A stretch of 64,000 bases of DNA from Segetibacter aerophilus (GCF_007991655.1 NZ_BJYT01000006.1:124001-188000), one strand, 5' to 3'. Numbered from the stretch's first letter, positions 44,292-54,047 are shown. Made by a program: numbers and translations. The notes: generated by a model from the sequence alone, not told the origin.

Positions 44292-44470
44292 ATAAGAATA
44301 ATGATATTTTGAATTGAATTAAGGAATGCAAAGATGGATGAATTATTTCCATTAGCCCGCTTTCCAAAGCCGATTATATTTTAGACGCTGAGCTTAATTG
44401 TAAGAAAATGCTTCAAAGCTTGTATGGGCGAGAGTTTGAGAAACACGTGAACAGCCCGAGCTGGGCGACA

Positions 44471-46333
44471 TTAAATACATTGGGAGGCGCATAAGTATCG
44501 CCAGTCGAAGTTGCCTGCTTCATGTGCTGCCTGGTGGCGCACCGGCTTTTGTAATACCTCAGGTTTAAGAATTCCTTGCTTTACCAATTTCTTCCTGCTT
44601 TCAATTATCAGCTCTTCTACTTTTGGATGTTTCATCCATTGTTTTTGGGGTGGTTCAAAGCCTACTTTGTCTTTTCGCCAAACAATGGAATTAGGCAAAA
44701 AATCATTCATACTAAGCCGTAGTATTTGCTTTGTGAACCCTTCATATATTTTTAGTGCCGAAGGAACGCTGAAAATAAATTGAACCAAATCGTGGTTTAA
44801 AAAAGGAAGGCGTACCTCTCTTGAGTGCGCCATAGAATTTCTGTCGGCATACCGTAAAAGCTCTTCGAGGCCAAACTGCATCGTGTTGAAATAAAGGATG
44901 TCATTCAATTTGGTGACCGCAGGCTTAAAAATCTTCGTTCTGTCGTTATAGCCCTCAAAAAAATCAGCAGTTATATCAGGATGGTTTACCTGCTTTTTGT
45001 AAGAAAGTTTGTTAAGCTGATTCGCAGCCAACTGGGGCATAAAGGCGGCAACATAATTCTTCCAGCTCCAGTTAATTTGCTGACCATTTTGCTTTGCTAG
45101 TTCTATTTCTTTTTTAGCTTCCTTCCATTGCCGGCCTGCTATAATTTCCTGCCAATACCATTGGTAGTATTTTGTATAACCGGCCATGGTCTCATCCGCT
45201 CCCTGGCCGTCTAAGATTACGGTCACATCTTTCTGTCGGGCCAGTTCGTACACCTTAAATTGGGCGTAGATGCTCGAGGATTGAAAAGGCTCCTCCTGGT
45301 GATACACGAGTTTTTCAAAGTCTGCAATAAAATCATTTGGCTCTGGCGTTACTTTAAAATTGTCTAACCCAAATTGACGAACCACCTCATCAATTTGTGC
45401 TGACTCATCTTTTTCAAACCCGGGAAAGACTGCTGAAAACGTTTTCTGGTTTCCCGTACCACCTAATATTTTATGTACTATCGCAACGATCGAAGAGCTA
45501 TCCAGTCCTCCACTAATGCTAGAGCCTATAGCTACATCACTTCTTAGTCTACGTTTTACAGATGTAGTAAAAAGCTCCAAAAATTTCTCCTTAATACAAT
45601 CGTTTGAACAATCAGGTATTTCAGCTTCCTTATCAATATCCCAGTAGCTCCTAACTTCCAGGTAAGGTTCGCGATTGTCGATTTTGTAAATCAAATAGTG
45701 AGATGGAGGCAATGACACAATCTCTTCAAAAAAAGTCTGTTGCTTATTTACCGGGTTCTGTACCCACCCAAGTGTGAGATAATTCAGCAACATCTCATTG
45801 TCCATTTTTTTATTGATACCCGCAGCCCACAACGCTTTCATTTCGCTTGCAAAGACGAACTGATTGTGTTGATATGAATAGTGGTAATAGAAGGGCTTCT
45901 CCCCAAAGCGGTCTCGCGCGCAGAATAAAAGTTTCTCTTGTTCATCCCATATCGCAAAAGCAAACATGCCGTCGAAATACTGGAGACATTCTTTGCCATA
46001 GCAGGCGTACGCCGCCAGCACAACTTCTGTATCGCAGTGAGATTTGAACGAAAATCCCTGCTTTTCCAGCGTTTCCTTTATTTCAACGTAGTTATAAATT
46101 TCGCCATTGTAGGTAATGGTGTAGCGATCGAAATAGTGCATAGGCTGAGCCCCGGCGTCTGTAAGATCAAGAATAGATAATCGCCGGTGGCCAAAGGCCG
46201 TAGTGCGGTCAGCATTCATCCAGAATCCCTCACCTTCAGGTCCGCGATGCTTCATTGCATTGGTCATTTTCTGCAAGCGTTCCCTGCTTACATTTCTATG
46301 ATCCGGTGATAATATTCCTGCTATGCCACACAT
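44471..46333 (-). CDS. asnB: Asparagine synthetase (glutamine-hydrolysing)
   Basis: A 620-residue enzyme. The start is fixed at ATG 46333 because the mature glutaminase needs Cys as residue 2 (MCGIAGIL); an upstream in-frame ATG at 46366 would block it. The class II glutaminase domain (MKHRGPEGEGFW, YNGEIYNYVE) is followed by the synthetase domain with the PP-loop SISGGLDSSSIVA and DGQGADETMAGY. It makes asparagine from aspartate; similar proteins also amidate sugars in surface-polysaccharide loci. No such locus is directly adjacent. Confidence 0.92.
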   Translation of the reverse strand: MCGIAGILSPDHRNVSRERLQKMTNAMKHRGPEGEGFWMNADRTTAFGHRRLSILDLTDAGAQPMHYFDRYTITYNGEIYNYVEIKETLEKQGFSFKSHCDTEVVLAAYACYGKECLQYFDGMFAFAIWDEQEKLLFCARDRFGEKPFYYHYSYQHNQFVFASEMKALWAAGINKKMDNEMLLNYLTLGWVQNPVNKQQTFFEEIVSLPPSHYLIYKIDNREPYLEVRSYWDIDKEAEIPDCSNDCIKEKFLELFTTSVKRRLRSDVAIGSSISGGLDSSSIVAIVHKILGGTGNQKTFSAVFPGFEKDESAQIDEVVRQFGLDNFKVTPEPNDFIADFEKLVYHQEEPFQSSSIYAQFKVYELARQKDVTVILDGQGADETMAGYTKYYQWYWQEIIAGRQWKEAKKEIELAKQNGQQINWSWKNYVAAFMPQLAANQLNKLSYKKQVNHPDITADFFEGYNDRTKIFKPAVTKLNDILYFNTMQFGLEELLRYADRNSMAHSREVRLPFLNHDLVQFIFSVPSALKIYEGFTKQILRLSMNDFLPNSIVWRKDKVGFEPPQKQWMKHPKVEELIIESRKKLVKQGILKPEVLQKPVRHQAAHEAGNFDWRYLCASQCI

Positions 46334-46684
46334 AAACTTCTTAGATTTTTTTTGGGAACCCAACACTTAGCGCTATTCAACATCGTTGCGTGGCACTCTT
46401 CAATGAAGAAAAAATTCTCACCCATCAAATGCCAGAATAAAGAACGAAAGTTAAAAAGATGTTCGAATTTCTGCTAGTCCCTTAGAATTCGCCTGAAACT
46501 AAATACGTGGAAATAAAGCTTTGGTTTGTTGTAGAAAAGAAAGGAGCAAAAATAACACTAAAAGGAGAACCCATAACGCAAAGAAACCAAAGGAAGAAAA
46601 CGTCAACGCGGGAATAATGGTTTCATGAACTTGTTGGATAAAAACAGCACATGCCAGGCAACTGAGGTTTGAAGCAAAAGAAGC
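46334..46684 (-). other. Intergenic region (351 nt) upstream of asnB
   Basis: Holds a dispersed repeat copy at 46381-46402. No ORF, hairpin terminator or exact TAnnTTTG box was recognised. Confidence 0.5.
46381..46402 (-). repeat. Dispersed intergenic repeat, copy 10 (degenerate)
   Basis: The minus strand reads GAAGAGTGCCACGCAACGATG. The core has one substitution (GCCACGCAAC) and the GTACAAG end is lost. Confidence 0.65.
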
Positions 46685-47032
46685 CTATTTTTTCAGATTG
46701 GCCATATATTCTTCTTCATCAAAGCCTACTAACAGTTTTCCACCTGTTTCAATAACGGGCCTTTTAATTATTGAAGGCTTTTCTATCATTAATTCTATAG
46801 CAGTCTTTTCATTTTTTACCTGCTGTTGTTGTTCCGGTGATAGTCCTCTCCAAGTCGTGCCTTTCTTATTCAACAGTTTTTCCCAGCCAACTTCTTTAGA
46901 CCATTCCTTTAACTTCCCTTTTGTAATCCCGTTCTTCTTGTAGTCATGAAATTCGAACTGCACATTATTACTCTTAATCCAGTCGATCGCCTTTTTTACT
47001 GTGTTACAATTAGGGATTCCATACACTTTCAT
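46685..47032 (-). CDS. ArsC/Spx family protein (YffB-like)
   Basis: A 115-residue thioredoxin-fold protein. MKVYGIPNCNTVKKAIDWI has the single redox-type Cys of the YffB group rather than the CxxC of Spx or the Arg-rich site of true arsenate reductases; KRPVIETGGKLLVGF is the conserved cis-Pro region. The biochemical role is unclear. ATG 47032 lies two bases after the gmk stop, so it is the second gene of a gmk operon; longer starts would overlap gmk. Confidence 0.88.
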   Translation of the reverse strand: MKVYGIPNCNTVKKAIDWIKSNNVQFEFHDYKKNGITKGKLKEWSKEVGWEKLLNKKGTTWRGLSPEQQQQVKNEKTAIELMIEKPSIIKRPVIETGGKLLVGFDEEEYMANLKK

Positions 47033-47034
47033 AC

Positions 47035-47604
47035 TCAATCGATATTTACAAATTGTTTGATGGCTTCCTCTGTTTTTGTGCAAGCATGGCTGAGGTCATC
47101 ATTTACGATTACTTTATCAAACGAGTGATTGAACGACATCTCATAACTAGCCTTATTTAACCTTGTGGCAATATTCTCAGGAGTTTCTGTTCCCCTGCCT
47201 TCAAGTCTTTTCTTCAGTTCTTCAACCGACGGTGGCTGTACAAAAATAGTAAGTGTATTGCTGGGATATTGCCGCTGCACATGTATCGCTCCCTTTACGT
47301 CAATATCTAAAATTGGTGTTTTGCCTTCTGTCCAAATCCTTTCAAGTTCACTTTTAAGAGTACCGTAGTACTTGCCTTCATAAACCATTTCCCATTCAAT
47401 AAATTCATTGGCCTTTATTTTTTCTTGAAATTCCTCAAGCGACAAAAAATAATAGTCGACCCCATTTTTTTCTTTTCCACGTGGAGGCCTGGTAGCCGCA
47501 CTGATCGAAAAAGCGAGCTTGGGATATTTATTAAGCAAATACCGGGTAATGCTTGTTTTTCCTGCTCCTGATGGAGCCGTTATAATGATTAGTTTTCCGG
47601 TCAT
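47035..47604 (-). CDS. gmk: Guanylate kinase
   Basis: A 189-residue enzyme phosphorylating GMP to GDP. The P-loop is APSGAGKTSI, followed by SISAATRPPRGKEKNGVDYYF (GMP-binding) and LDIDVKGAIHVQRQYP. It is full length, with the YffB-like gene directly downstream. Confidence 0.96.
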   Translation of the reverse strand: MTGKLIIITAPSGAGKTSITRYLLNKYPKLAFSISAATRPPRGKEKNGVDYYFLSLEEFQEKIKANEFIEWEMVYEGKYYGTLKSELERIWTEGKTPILDIDVKGAIHVQRQYPSNTLTIFVQPPSVEELKKRLEGRGTETPENIATRLNKASYEMSFNHSFDKVIVNDDLSHACTKTEEAIKQFVNID

Positions 47605-47860
47605 AAGTGAAAAATGAATTGCAAATAAAGCAAAGTAATTTGAACGAAGACGCCTTTCAGGAAATGAACCCTAGATAGACCAAGTGAAAAGACTGCCGTC
47701 CTTCTGGACCTAGACTTTGGGTAAGCGTAACTTTTTAAATTGATGTATAAACAGTTGTTTATAAAAAATATGTTAACGAAAGTTAATAAAGCTGCTAAAA
47801 ATTGTTTAATGAGGCCTATTTCCTTAGCTTTACCGCAATCACCTATATTAAATTTTTACT

Positions 47861-48127
47861 ATGTTACCAGAGCAGATTGCAAAATTTGTTGAAACCGAAC
47901 AATTAAACAACCCAACAGTTAAAGTTGAATTCAAAAAACGTAATTCTATTACTGGAATTTTCATCAAGCACACAGATTACGAAGAACTAAAATCTAAAAA
48001 CTTCTGGAGATTGGTTACTGAAGCTAACCTTGAAACCTACAACAAGTCGAAGGACGTAAACGCTGGCAGAATGTTTAACGGAAGCGAGTTTACCCGTCTA
48101 TCAGTTACTAAGAAGAAAGCTGTATAA
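47861..48127 (+). CDS. Small conserved hypothetical protein
   Basis: An 88-residue basic protein not matched to a named family. It is probably an alpha/beta domain (TVKVEFKKRNSITGIFIKHTDYEELKSKNFWRLV) with a lysine-rich C-terminus (TKKKAV). It has its own strong terminator and stands alone, suggesting a monocistronic and perhaps well-expressed small protein. The codon use and composition are like those of its neighbours. Confidence 0.75.
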   Translation: MLPEQIAKFVETEQLNNPTVKVEFKKRNSITGIFIKHTDYEELKSKNFWRLVTEANLETYNKSKDVNAGRMFNGSEFTRLSVTKKKAV

Positions 48128-48150
48128 TCTCCTATCAATTAATTTAAGTT

Positions 48151-48202
48151 TATTTCTAAAGGCAAGGATTGAGTAAGTACTACTTCCTTGCTTTTAGAAA
48201 TA
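48151..48202 (+). terminator. Strong hairpin terminator
   Basis: An 18-bp stem with one G-T wobble (48151-48168 with 48185-48202) around a 16-nt loop, starting 23 nt after the stop of the 88-residue gene. The right arm contains CTTTTAG. Confidence 0.75.
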
Positions 48203-48303
48203 GACATTTTTGATCCCAGGCTTTAAGATCCGTCTCACGTCTTTGTATAGCCGGCTTTTTCCCCCGATCCACATTTGCAACCCTACAAACCTCATCTGGA
48301 TTA

Positions 48304-49209
48304 ATGGCGCGGATAACAGGCAAAGAGTTTATAAAAATTTGCGCTATTTCATTTGACGAATTCAAGCGAAACGAACCGCTGCGCCTTGCGGGAGCAACGG
48401 CTTTTTTTACCACCTTCGCACTTCCTCCGATTATAATAATATTGGTCCAGATAATAGGACTTGTATTTCAAATACAAAATCTTCGCGACAAATTTTTTGT
48501 TCGACTTGCTGAAGTCTTAGGGCGTCGAAGTGCGGCACAAGTCAGAGAAACATTTCTCGGCTTTACATCTCTTGCTAAAAATTGGTTTTTAGTAGCTGCT
48601 GGATTTGTCTTCTTAATGTTTGTTGCTACCACGCTCTTTAAAGTTATTCAAGACTCAATTAATCAACTTTGGAACGTAAAAGGAACACCGCAGCCCTTCA
48701 AGTTGCAAATAGAAAAAAGAGCAGTATCTCTAATCATAATATTGCTTGCAGGGATCTTATTTATTAGCGGAATGCTTATAGAAGGATTGGAAGCTTTTTT
48801 ACTTCGATATACTGGTGAAATCCCGCCTCACACGGCCAATGTCCTAACCGTCCTTTTTAACCAGGCTTTTTCAGTAGTTGTTGTTTCTACCTGGTTTTCT
48901 ATTTTATTTAAGGCGCTCCCAGCCGCAAAGGCTACATGGAAAGTAGTTATAGTAGGTGGAGTTTTTACCGGAGTACTTTTTACGATCGGTAAAATAGTCA
49001 TTCGATACATGCTCTCACTAGGCGACATTACAAATATATTCGGCGCATCAGGTTCACTTGTACTGCTATTATTGTTTGTCTTTTACTCCTCATTCATTTT
49101 GTATTACGGTGCATGTTTTACTAAAGTGTACGCCTCTTACATCCACAAACCAATAAGGGCGTCTAGTCACGCTATCAAGTATAAGATGGTTGAGGTGAAG
49201 GGCGAATAG
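48304..49209 (+). CDS. YihY/BrkB family inner membrane protein
   Basis: A 301-residue protein with six predicted transmembrane helices. Family features are EPLRLAGATAFFTTFALPPIIIIL at the first helix, VIQDSINQLWNV, and the final GASGSLVLLLLFVFYSSFILYYGACFTKVYA. The biochemical function of the family is not established, and the older annotation as ribonuclease BN is not supported. A 7-of-8 -7 box (CACATTTG, 48270-48277) lies upstream. The stop codon forms the first base of a dispersed repeat copy. Confidence 0.92.
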   Translation: MARITGKEFIKICAISFDEFKRNEPLRLAGATAFFTTFALPPIIIILVQIIGLVFQIQNLRDKFFVRLAEVLGRRSAAQVRETFLGFTSLAKNWFLVAAGFVFLMFVATTLFKVIQDSINQLWNVKGTPQPFKLQIEKRAVSLIIILLAGILFISGMLIEGLEAFLLRYTGEIPPHTANVLTVLFNQAFSVVVVSTWFSILFKALPAAKATWKVVIVGGVFTGVLFTIGKIVIRYMLSLGDITNIFGASGSLVLLLLFVFYSSFILYYGACFTKVYASYIHKPIRASSHAIKYKMVEVKGE

Positions 49210-49231
49210 TACAAGGGAGTGACACAACGAT
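49209..49231 (+). repeat. Dispersed intergenic repeat, copy 11 (GTACAAG subtype, variant core)
   Basis: Plus strand GTACAAGGGAGTGACAC then AACGAT, nearly identical to the copy at 43024. It begins on the last base of the YihY stop codon. Confidence 0.75.
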
Positions 49232-49334
49232 ATTGCCATGAAAATTTACCGTCCACTTATAAAAACAAAGAAACTTTAAACGGATGGGAGATTAGATCGC
49301 TTTCACCATACATGCCTTTCCATTTCTAAATCCC

Positions 49335-49342
49335 TAATTTTG
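49335..49342 (+). promoter_or_regulatory. -7 box of lysS
   Basis: TAATTTTG, an exact TAnnTTTG match ending 27 nt before the ATG. No TTG at the expected -33 distance. Confidence 0.4.
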
Positions 49343-49369
49343 CGCTTCTTTTAAAAAAGTAGAATTATT

Positions 49370-50914
49370 ATGAGTCAACATTTGAGCGAGCAGGAATTGA
49401 TACGCCGTGAAAAACTCGCTGCTTTACAAAATTTGGGGATTGATCCTTTTCCTGCCCCTTTATACCCTGTTAATACAACTTCAGTATACATAAGAGAGCA
49501 TTATAAGGGTGAAGAGAATAAGACAGATTTTGCAGATGTATGTATTGCAGGGCGCTTAATGAGCATTCGCGACATGGGTAAAGCTGCATTTGCAGTGATA
49601 CAGGATAGCGTTGGTAAAATGCAGGTGTACCTAAAACGTGACGAGATCTGCCTGGGCGAGGACAAAACTTTATACGACCAGGTTTGGAAAAAGCTGTTGG
49701 ACATTGGTGACATAATCGGGGTGAAAGGATATGTGTTTACAACCAAAACCGGCGAAACATCTATACATGTTAAGGAGTTCACTCTACTAACAAAGTCGCT
49801 GAAACCACTGCCGATAGTGAAAGAAGCAGAGGGACATACTTTTGATGCGGTAACCGATCCTGAGTTTCGATACAGGCAACGTTATGCTGATCTGATCGTA
49901 AATCCACACGTGAAAGAGGTATTTGTAAAACGTGCGAAATTGATGAATGCCATTCGCGAGTTTTTGAATGAAAACGGTGCACTTGAAGTAGATACGCCGG
50001 TTTTACAAAGTATTCCCGGAGGTGCAGCGGCTAAGCCTTTTATCACTCACCACAATGCTTTGGATGTTCCTTTTTATATGCGGATTGCAAATGAATTGTA
50101 CCTAAAAAGGTTGATAGTAGGCGGATTTGATTGGGTGTATGAATTCAGCAGAAATTTTAGAAATGAAGGAATGGACAGAACTCATAATCCTGAATTTACT
50201 GTGTTGGAATTTTATACCGCTTACAAGGATTATGAATGGATGATGAACGTGACAGAGCAACTGATGGAGAGAGTTGCGCTTGCAGTTAATAACACAACTA
50301 CAGCTACCGTTGCAGATAAAGAAATTGATTTCAAGGCTCCTTATAAACGCATTAGTATTTACGATGCCATTAAAGAACATACCGGCATTGATGTGAGTGA
50401 AATGAACGAAGAACAGCTAAGAGAAGTTTGCAAACAACTACATTTAAAAAGTGATGCAAGCATGGGCAAAGGCAAGCTGATTGACGAGATTTTTGGTGAG
50501 AAATGCGAAGAGCATTATATACAGCCAACTTTCATAATCGATTACCCGGTTGAGATGAGTCCTCTCACGAAAAAACACCGTAGCAAAGCAGGGCTTGTTG
50601 AGCGTTTTGAGCTTATGGTAAATGGTAAGGAGATAGCAAATGCTTACACTGAATTAAATGATCCGATTGATCAACGCGATCGGTTCGAGGACCAGGTAAA
50701 GCTAATGGAAAGAGGGGATGATGAAGCGATGTTTATTGATTACGACTTTCTGCGGGCACTTGAATACGGGATGCCTCCAACTTCGGGAATTGGTATTGGA
50801 ATAGACAGGTTGTGCATGTTGCTAACAAACCAACCTTCTATCCAGGATGTATTGTTGTTTCCACAAATGAGGCCTGAAAAGATGGAAGAGAACGTACACA
50901 CTACGCAAGCTTAA
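49370..50914 (+). CDS. lysS: Lysine--tRNA ligase (class II)
   Basis: A 514-residue class IIb synthetase. The N-terminal OB-fold anticodon-binding domain (DVCIAGRLMSIRDMGKAAFAVI) is followed by the catalytic core with motif 2 (FRNEGMDRTHNPEFTVLEFY) and motif 3 (GIGIGIDRL). Usual length for the family. Single gene, closed by a strong terminator. Confidence 0.97.
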   Translation: MSQHLSEQELIRREKLAALQNLGIDPFPAPLYPVNTTSVYIREHYKGEENKTDFADVCIAGRLMSIRDMGKAAFAVIQDSVGKMQVYLKRDEICLGEDKTLYDQVWKKLLDIGDIIGVKGYVFTTKTGETSIHVKEFTLLTKSLKPLPIVKEAEGHTFDAVTDPEFRYRQRYADLIVNPHVKEVFVKRAKLMNAIREFLNENGALEVDTPVLQSIPGGAAAKPFITHHNALDVPFYMRIANELYLKRLIVGGFDWVYEFSRNFRNEGMDRTHNPEFTVLEFYTAYKDYEWMMNVTEQLMERVALAVNNTTTATVADKEIDFKAPYKRISIYDAIKEHTGIDVSEMNEEQLREVCKQLHLKSDASMGKGKLIDEIFGEKCEEHYIQPTFIIDYPVEMSPLTKKHRSKAGLVERFELMVNGKEIANAYTELNDPIDQRDRFEDQVKLMERGDDEAMFIDYDFLRALEYGMPPTSGIGIGIDRLCMLLTNQPSIQDVLLFPQMRPEKMEENVHTTQA

Positions 50915-50952
50915 AAGGTTTAAAGAATATCTAATTACATCTTACCAGGAAT

Positions 50953-50996
50953 AAAAAAAGGAAAGGATTCCTTGTCGGCAATCCTTTCCTTTTTTT
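50953..50996. terminator. Bidirectional terminator between lysS and the SDR gene
   Basis: A 17-bp perfect A/T-ended stem (50953-50969 with 50980-50996; inner part GGAAAGGATT/AATCCTTTCC) and a 10-nt loop serve both convergent genes. Confidence 0.92.
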
Positions 50997-51011
50997 ATAG
51001 AAAAAACTATT

Positions 51012-51830
51012 TTAAACAAACAAATCCTGGTACAGTTTTGCTCCCGGAACAACACTGTACTTATCCAGGTCAGTTATTCCTTCGGTAGCTAACACAGCTT
51101 CATCAATAAATGCGTTGCCGGTGTACTCGGTAGAAGGCTTGCTAAGAATGTAATACACCGCGTCGGCGATGATGTCTGTTTTTCGACTCATCCTCATAAG
51201 CGTTTCTCCACCCAACAAGTTTTGAACAGCAGCAGTAGCAATGGTGGTGCGGGGCCAAATGCAGTTGGCCGCAATGTTATATTTTTTCAATTCTGCTGCA
51301 AGCCCTAATGTGATCAACGTCATGTTGTACTTGGTAATGGTATAGGCAACATGATTTTTAAGCCATTTAACGTCGAGGTTAACAGGAGGAGACAAAGTGA
51401 GAATATGTGGATTGGTGCCTTTTTTTAAGTGAGGAATACAAGCCTTGCTAACGAAGAAAGTCCCCCGCACATTGATATCATGCATCAGGTCAAAACGCTT
51501 AATCTCTGTTTGCTCAGTTGTCGTTAGAGATATTGCTGAGGCGTTATTGATTAAGATATCGATGCCTCCAAACATCTCAACTGCTTTATTAACTGCATTA
51601 TCAATTTGCTTTTCGTCTCTGATGTCGCATTGAACTGCGAGCGCTTTACCCCCTGCCTGTTCTATTTCTGCTGCCGCACTTTGAATGGTTCCCCCAAGCT
51701 TTGGATCTTCTTCTATACTTTTTGCTACAACTACAATATTGGCTCCTTCAGCAGCGAGCTTAAGAGCAATGGCTTTACCAATTCCACGACTGGCGCCGGT
51801 AATAAAAGCAGTTCGGTTTTGAAATAACAT
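51012..51830 (-). CDS. Short-chain dehydrogenase/reductase (HSDL2-like)
   Basis: A 272-residue Rossmann-fold oxidoreductase. The cofactor motif is TGASRGIG, with NNASAI after strand 4 and the catalytic YTITK. The segment KGTNPHILTLSPPVNLDVKWLKNHVAYT is typical of the hydroxysteroid dehydrogenase-like 2 group. The substrate is unknown. Confidence 0.9.
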   Translation of the reverse strand: MLFQNRTAFITGASRGIGKAIALKLAAEGANIVVVAKSIEEDPKLGGTIQSAAAEIEQAGGKALAVQCDIRDEKQIDNAVNKAVEMFGGIDILINNASAISLTTTEQTEIKRFDLMHDINVRGTFFVSKACIPHLKKGTNPHILTLSPPVNLDVKWLKNHVAYTITKYNMTLITLGLAAELKKYNIAANCIWPRTTIATAAVQNLLGGETLMRMSRKTDIIADAVYYILSKPSTEYTGNAFIDEAVLATEGITDLDKYSVVPGAKLYQDLFV

Positions 51831-51972
51831 GGCAAGTGGTTTAGTTTGTAATTTAATGTAACAGATGGATTAGTTGTAATGTTCTCATGAATAAAAGGAA
51901 AGTCCCAAAGGCGAGCATTTACTGCAATCATTACTTTGACTGTTATTTGCACACATTTTTAATAAACAAAAA

Positions 51973-51991
51973 ACCCGGCAAGAAGCCGGGT
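51973..51991 (-). terminator. Terminator after the DUF2911 gene
   Basis: A 7-bp stem ACCCGGC/GCCGGGT with a 5-nt loop, followed on the minus strand by TTTTTTGTTTATT. A short T-run on the plus side is also present. Confidence 0.85.
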
Positions 51992-52013
51992 CTTTTGTAG
52001 TTATTACGATAAT

Positions 52014-52562
52014 TTAAAAAGTAAAAGGGACAGCTACCTTTAAATTCTCCCATTGAATAATTAAAGAATTAGCATCGAAATACATTGAAAGCGCTTCAAC
52101 ATTATCCGCGGTCTTTTGAACCGGAACATCTACTCTTGCAATGTCTTTGTCAGCTTTATAAGTGAAACTTCCCCAACTATAGTTGTCTCTGTTTATCACA
52201 ATTGTCCATTTTGCTTCTGTGGGAATGCAATACAATGTGTAACGTCCCTTTGGAATTTTCTTTCCACCGATAGAAGCATTTTTAAACAATTCAAGTTCGG
52301 TGGCTTCATTTGCACCTAACCTCCAGACATCATTATACTTAACCTCTTCGCCAAAAATTTCCCTGCCTTTTTTTTGTGGCCTACTGTATATAACACGTGC
52401 TAAGGGATCTCCATTTGCTTGCCCGCGCATTTTGGTAATAGGGTAGTTGGCAGGAAAATAACTAACATCCATGGGGCTTTTATCAAGATCCGTGGGTTTT
52501 TGCTGTGCCATTAAACATTGCCCTGCTAATACAAATCCGACTAAAAAAAATAGTTTTTTCAT
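52014..52562 (-). CDS. DUF2911 domain periplasmic protein
   Basis: A 182-residue exported protein. The signal peptide ends CLMAQ. The domain is recognised by ARVIYSRPQKKGREIFG, YNDVWRLGANEATELELF, IPKGRYTLYCIP and WTIVINRDNYSWGSF. DUF2911 is common in Bacteroidota, and its function is unknown. It has its own promoter inside the end of the upstream gene and its own terminator. Confidence 0.92.
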   Translation of the reverse strand: MKKLFFLVGFVLAGQCLMAQQKPTDLDKSPMDVSYFPANYPITKMRGQANGDPLARVIYSRPQKKGREIFGEEVKYNDVWRLGANEATELELFKNASIGGKKIPKGRYTLYCIPTEAKWTIVINRDNYSWGSFTYKADKDIARVDVPVQKTADNVEALSMYFDANSLIIQWENLKVAVPFTF

Positions 52563-52579
52563 TTGTTTTTCTTTGGTGA

Positions 52580-52607
52580 CAAAGATATAGACCTATTAAT
52601 TTCTCAA
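52580..52607 (-). promoter_or_regulatory. Promoter of the DUF2911 gene
   Basis: The minus strand TTG (52607-52605), a 17-nt spacer and TATCTTTG (52587-52580) match the consensus. The -33 element lies in the last codons of the AcpH-like gene. Confidence 0.6.
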
Positions 52608-53186
52608 TTGTTCAATCTGTTCAAAAGAAAATGCCTTAACAGAAGGGAAGAAATCATTATAACAATTCTGTAACGCGGAATAATGCTTTTGAAAAAGTTC
52701 AAACACTTCAACGCTGCTTTGTAGATAAGCGGCTCGCCTTACAACACCTCCAAAACTACTTTCGGTACCGGACATGCTTCTATAGTTGTACAGCCAGTTC
52801 TGAGATTGCATGTATGGAAACATCTTTTGAAAGATGTCTGGTAAGATTGCATTGTGAGTTGCAAGAATTTGGTAGGTGTGAGTTGCATGCAGGCGAAGGG
52901 AAGTATCGCTAAACTCGTTGGCATCGTTTGCGAGGAAATGATCGTAAGCAACATCTACAAAAGCGCCCGAGTACAAACCAACAGCCGATTGTAAGAAAGT
53001 TTTTGCTTCTTTGGTTGCAGGGTGGATGTCTGTAAATGCATCAATCTGTCTATGTAAATTAATTCCCTGCTGTACTCCTTTTGAGTAATCAAACTTTTTC
53101 TTACCCTTTACAAAATCACTGATCATATTTCCAACCAGTATTTCAGGATGATTAAAAGATAGGTATGCATGGGCAAGAAAATTCAT
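52596..53186 (-). CDS. Acyl carrier protein phosphodiesterase (AcpH family)
   Basis: A 196-residue metal-dependent hydrolase that removes 4'-phosphopantetheine from acyl carrier protein, as known for AcpH of Escherichia coli. MNFLAHAYLS, ILVGNMISDFVKGK, GINLHRQIDAFTDIHP and VDVAYDHFLANDA carry the conserved His and Asp residues of the family. A longer intergenic gap lies upstream. Confidence 0.9.
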   Translation of the reverse strand: MNFLAHAYLSFNHPEILVGNMISDFVKGKKKFDYSKGVQQGINLHRQIDAFTDIHPATKEAKTFLQSAVGLYSGAFVDVAYDHFLANDANEFSDTSLRLHATHTYQILATHNAILPDIFQKMFPYMQSQNWLYNYRSMSGTESSFGGVVRRAAYLQSSVEVFELFQKHYSALQNCYNDFFPSVKAFSFEQIEQLRN

Positions 53187-53395
53187 GAGGCTTCTTTCTG
53201 TTTTTCAATTATAGATACAATGTAGTGATCAGGGAACTACTAAGTCATTCTAAGATAAACTTTACGGTTTCTCATGAGACCACATTCACAGTTCCTGCCA
53301 AGTTAACAATTATGCCTTTTCGAATTCACTTGTTGTGTTATGGCGCCAAATTTTCACAATGGTGCTCATATTAAGAATGCATCCTTAACGGGTAA

Positions 53396-54046
53396 TCATT
53401 TTTTATGCAACTGGTAATAACGATAGGAGTAAACAGTAGGAATGATGGTGATGATTGCGACAATAGAAATCATTACTATTAGTGCAGAATTTGCGGGTAC
53501 TATAAGCGTAATAACAGTTATGACGATACCTCCTGCAAACCAAAGTTTTCCAGCAAGTTGGTGTGTCTTTCTCCAGGTATCTTCATCTTCAAGGGCCCAT
53601 GGTGTCCGTATTCCTACAAAGTAGTTAGGCTTTACGCTATGCATAAGGTTGCCGAGGTAGGCAAAGAATAGACCCAGCATTGGTAACATGACTTTATTTA
53701 AAGAGAACCCATTATTAACGGCAGAATAAATGATTCTAACTGCAATAGAGCTTAACAGAACAACTATGGCGATGGCCATTTTTTGCATTGTTTCTTTCGA
53801 TTGGTTAGCGGCTTTCTTGGGATCTATCCTATTTATATTAGAAAGTAATAAATACATGCCTATCGTTATCAGCTGCATGAAACCAATTACTAGTATCAAA
53901 GTGCTCTTGCCCCTATAGTCGTCTGGCTTTCCGTCCAATGAGAAGTGAGTAGCAACTTGCGGTGGTAACGAATTATAGACGAGACCCAAATAGATTAAAG
54001 GGATAACGGCAATAATAAGTATGACGATGAAAAGTTTATTCTTCAT
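53396..54046 (-). CDS. sdpI: SdpI family immunity / signal-receptor membrane protein
   Basis: A 216-residue protein with about six transmembrane helices. The N-terminal DUF1648 region reads PPQVATHFSLDGKPDDYRGK, and the C-terminal SdpI region contains GNLMHSVKPNYFVGIRTPWALEDEDTWRKTHQLAG. In Bacillus subtilis, SdpI gives immunity to the SdpC peptide toxin and sequesters the repressor SdpR. The sdpR-like gene is directly upstream with one base between. No sdpC, sdpA or sdpB is present here. Confidence 0.92.
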   Translation of the reverse strand: MKNKLFIVILIIAVIPLIYLGLVYNSLPPQVATHFSLDGKPDDYRGKSTLILVIGFMQLITIGMYLLLSNINRIDPKKAANQSKETMQKMAIAIVVLLSSIAVRIIYSAVNNGFSLNKVMLPMLGLFFAYLGNLMHSVKPNYFVGIRTPWALEDEDTWRKTHQLAGKLWFAGGIVITVITLIVPANSALIVMISIVAIITIIPTVYSYRYYQLHKK

Positions 54047-54047
54047 T

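Noticed and set aside
46685-47032. Arsenate resistance gene arsC
   Set aside because: No ars partners, and the NCNTVKKA motif fits the YffB branch rather than arsenate reductases.
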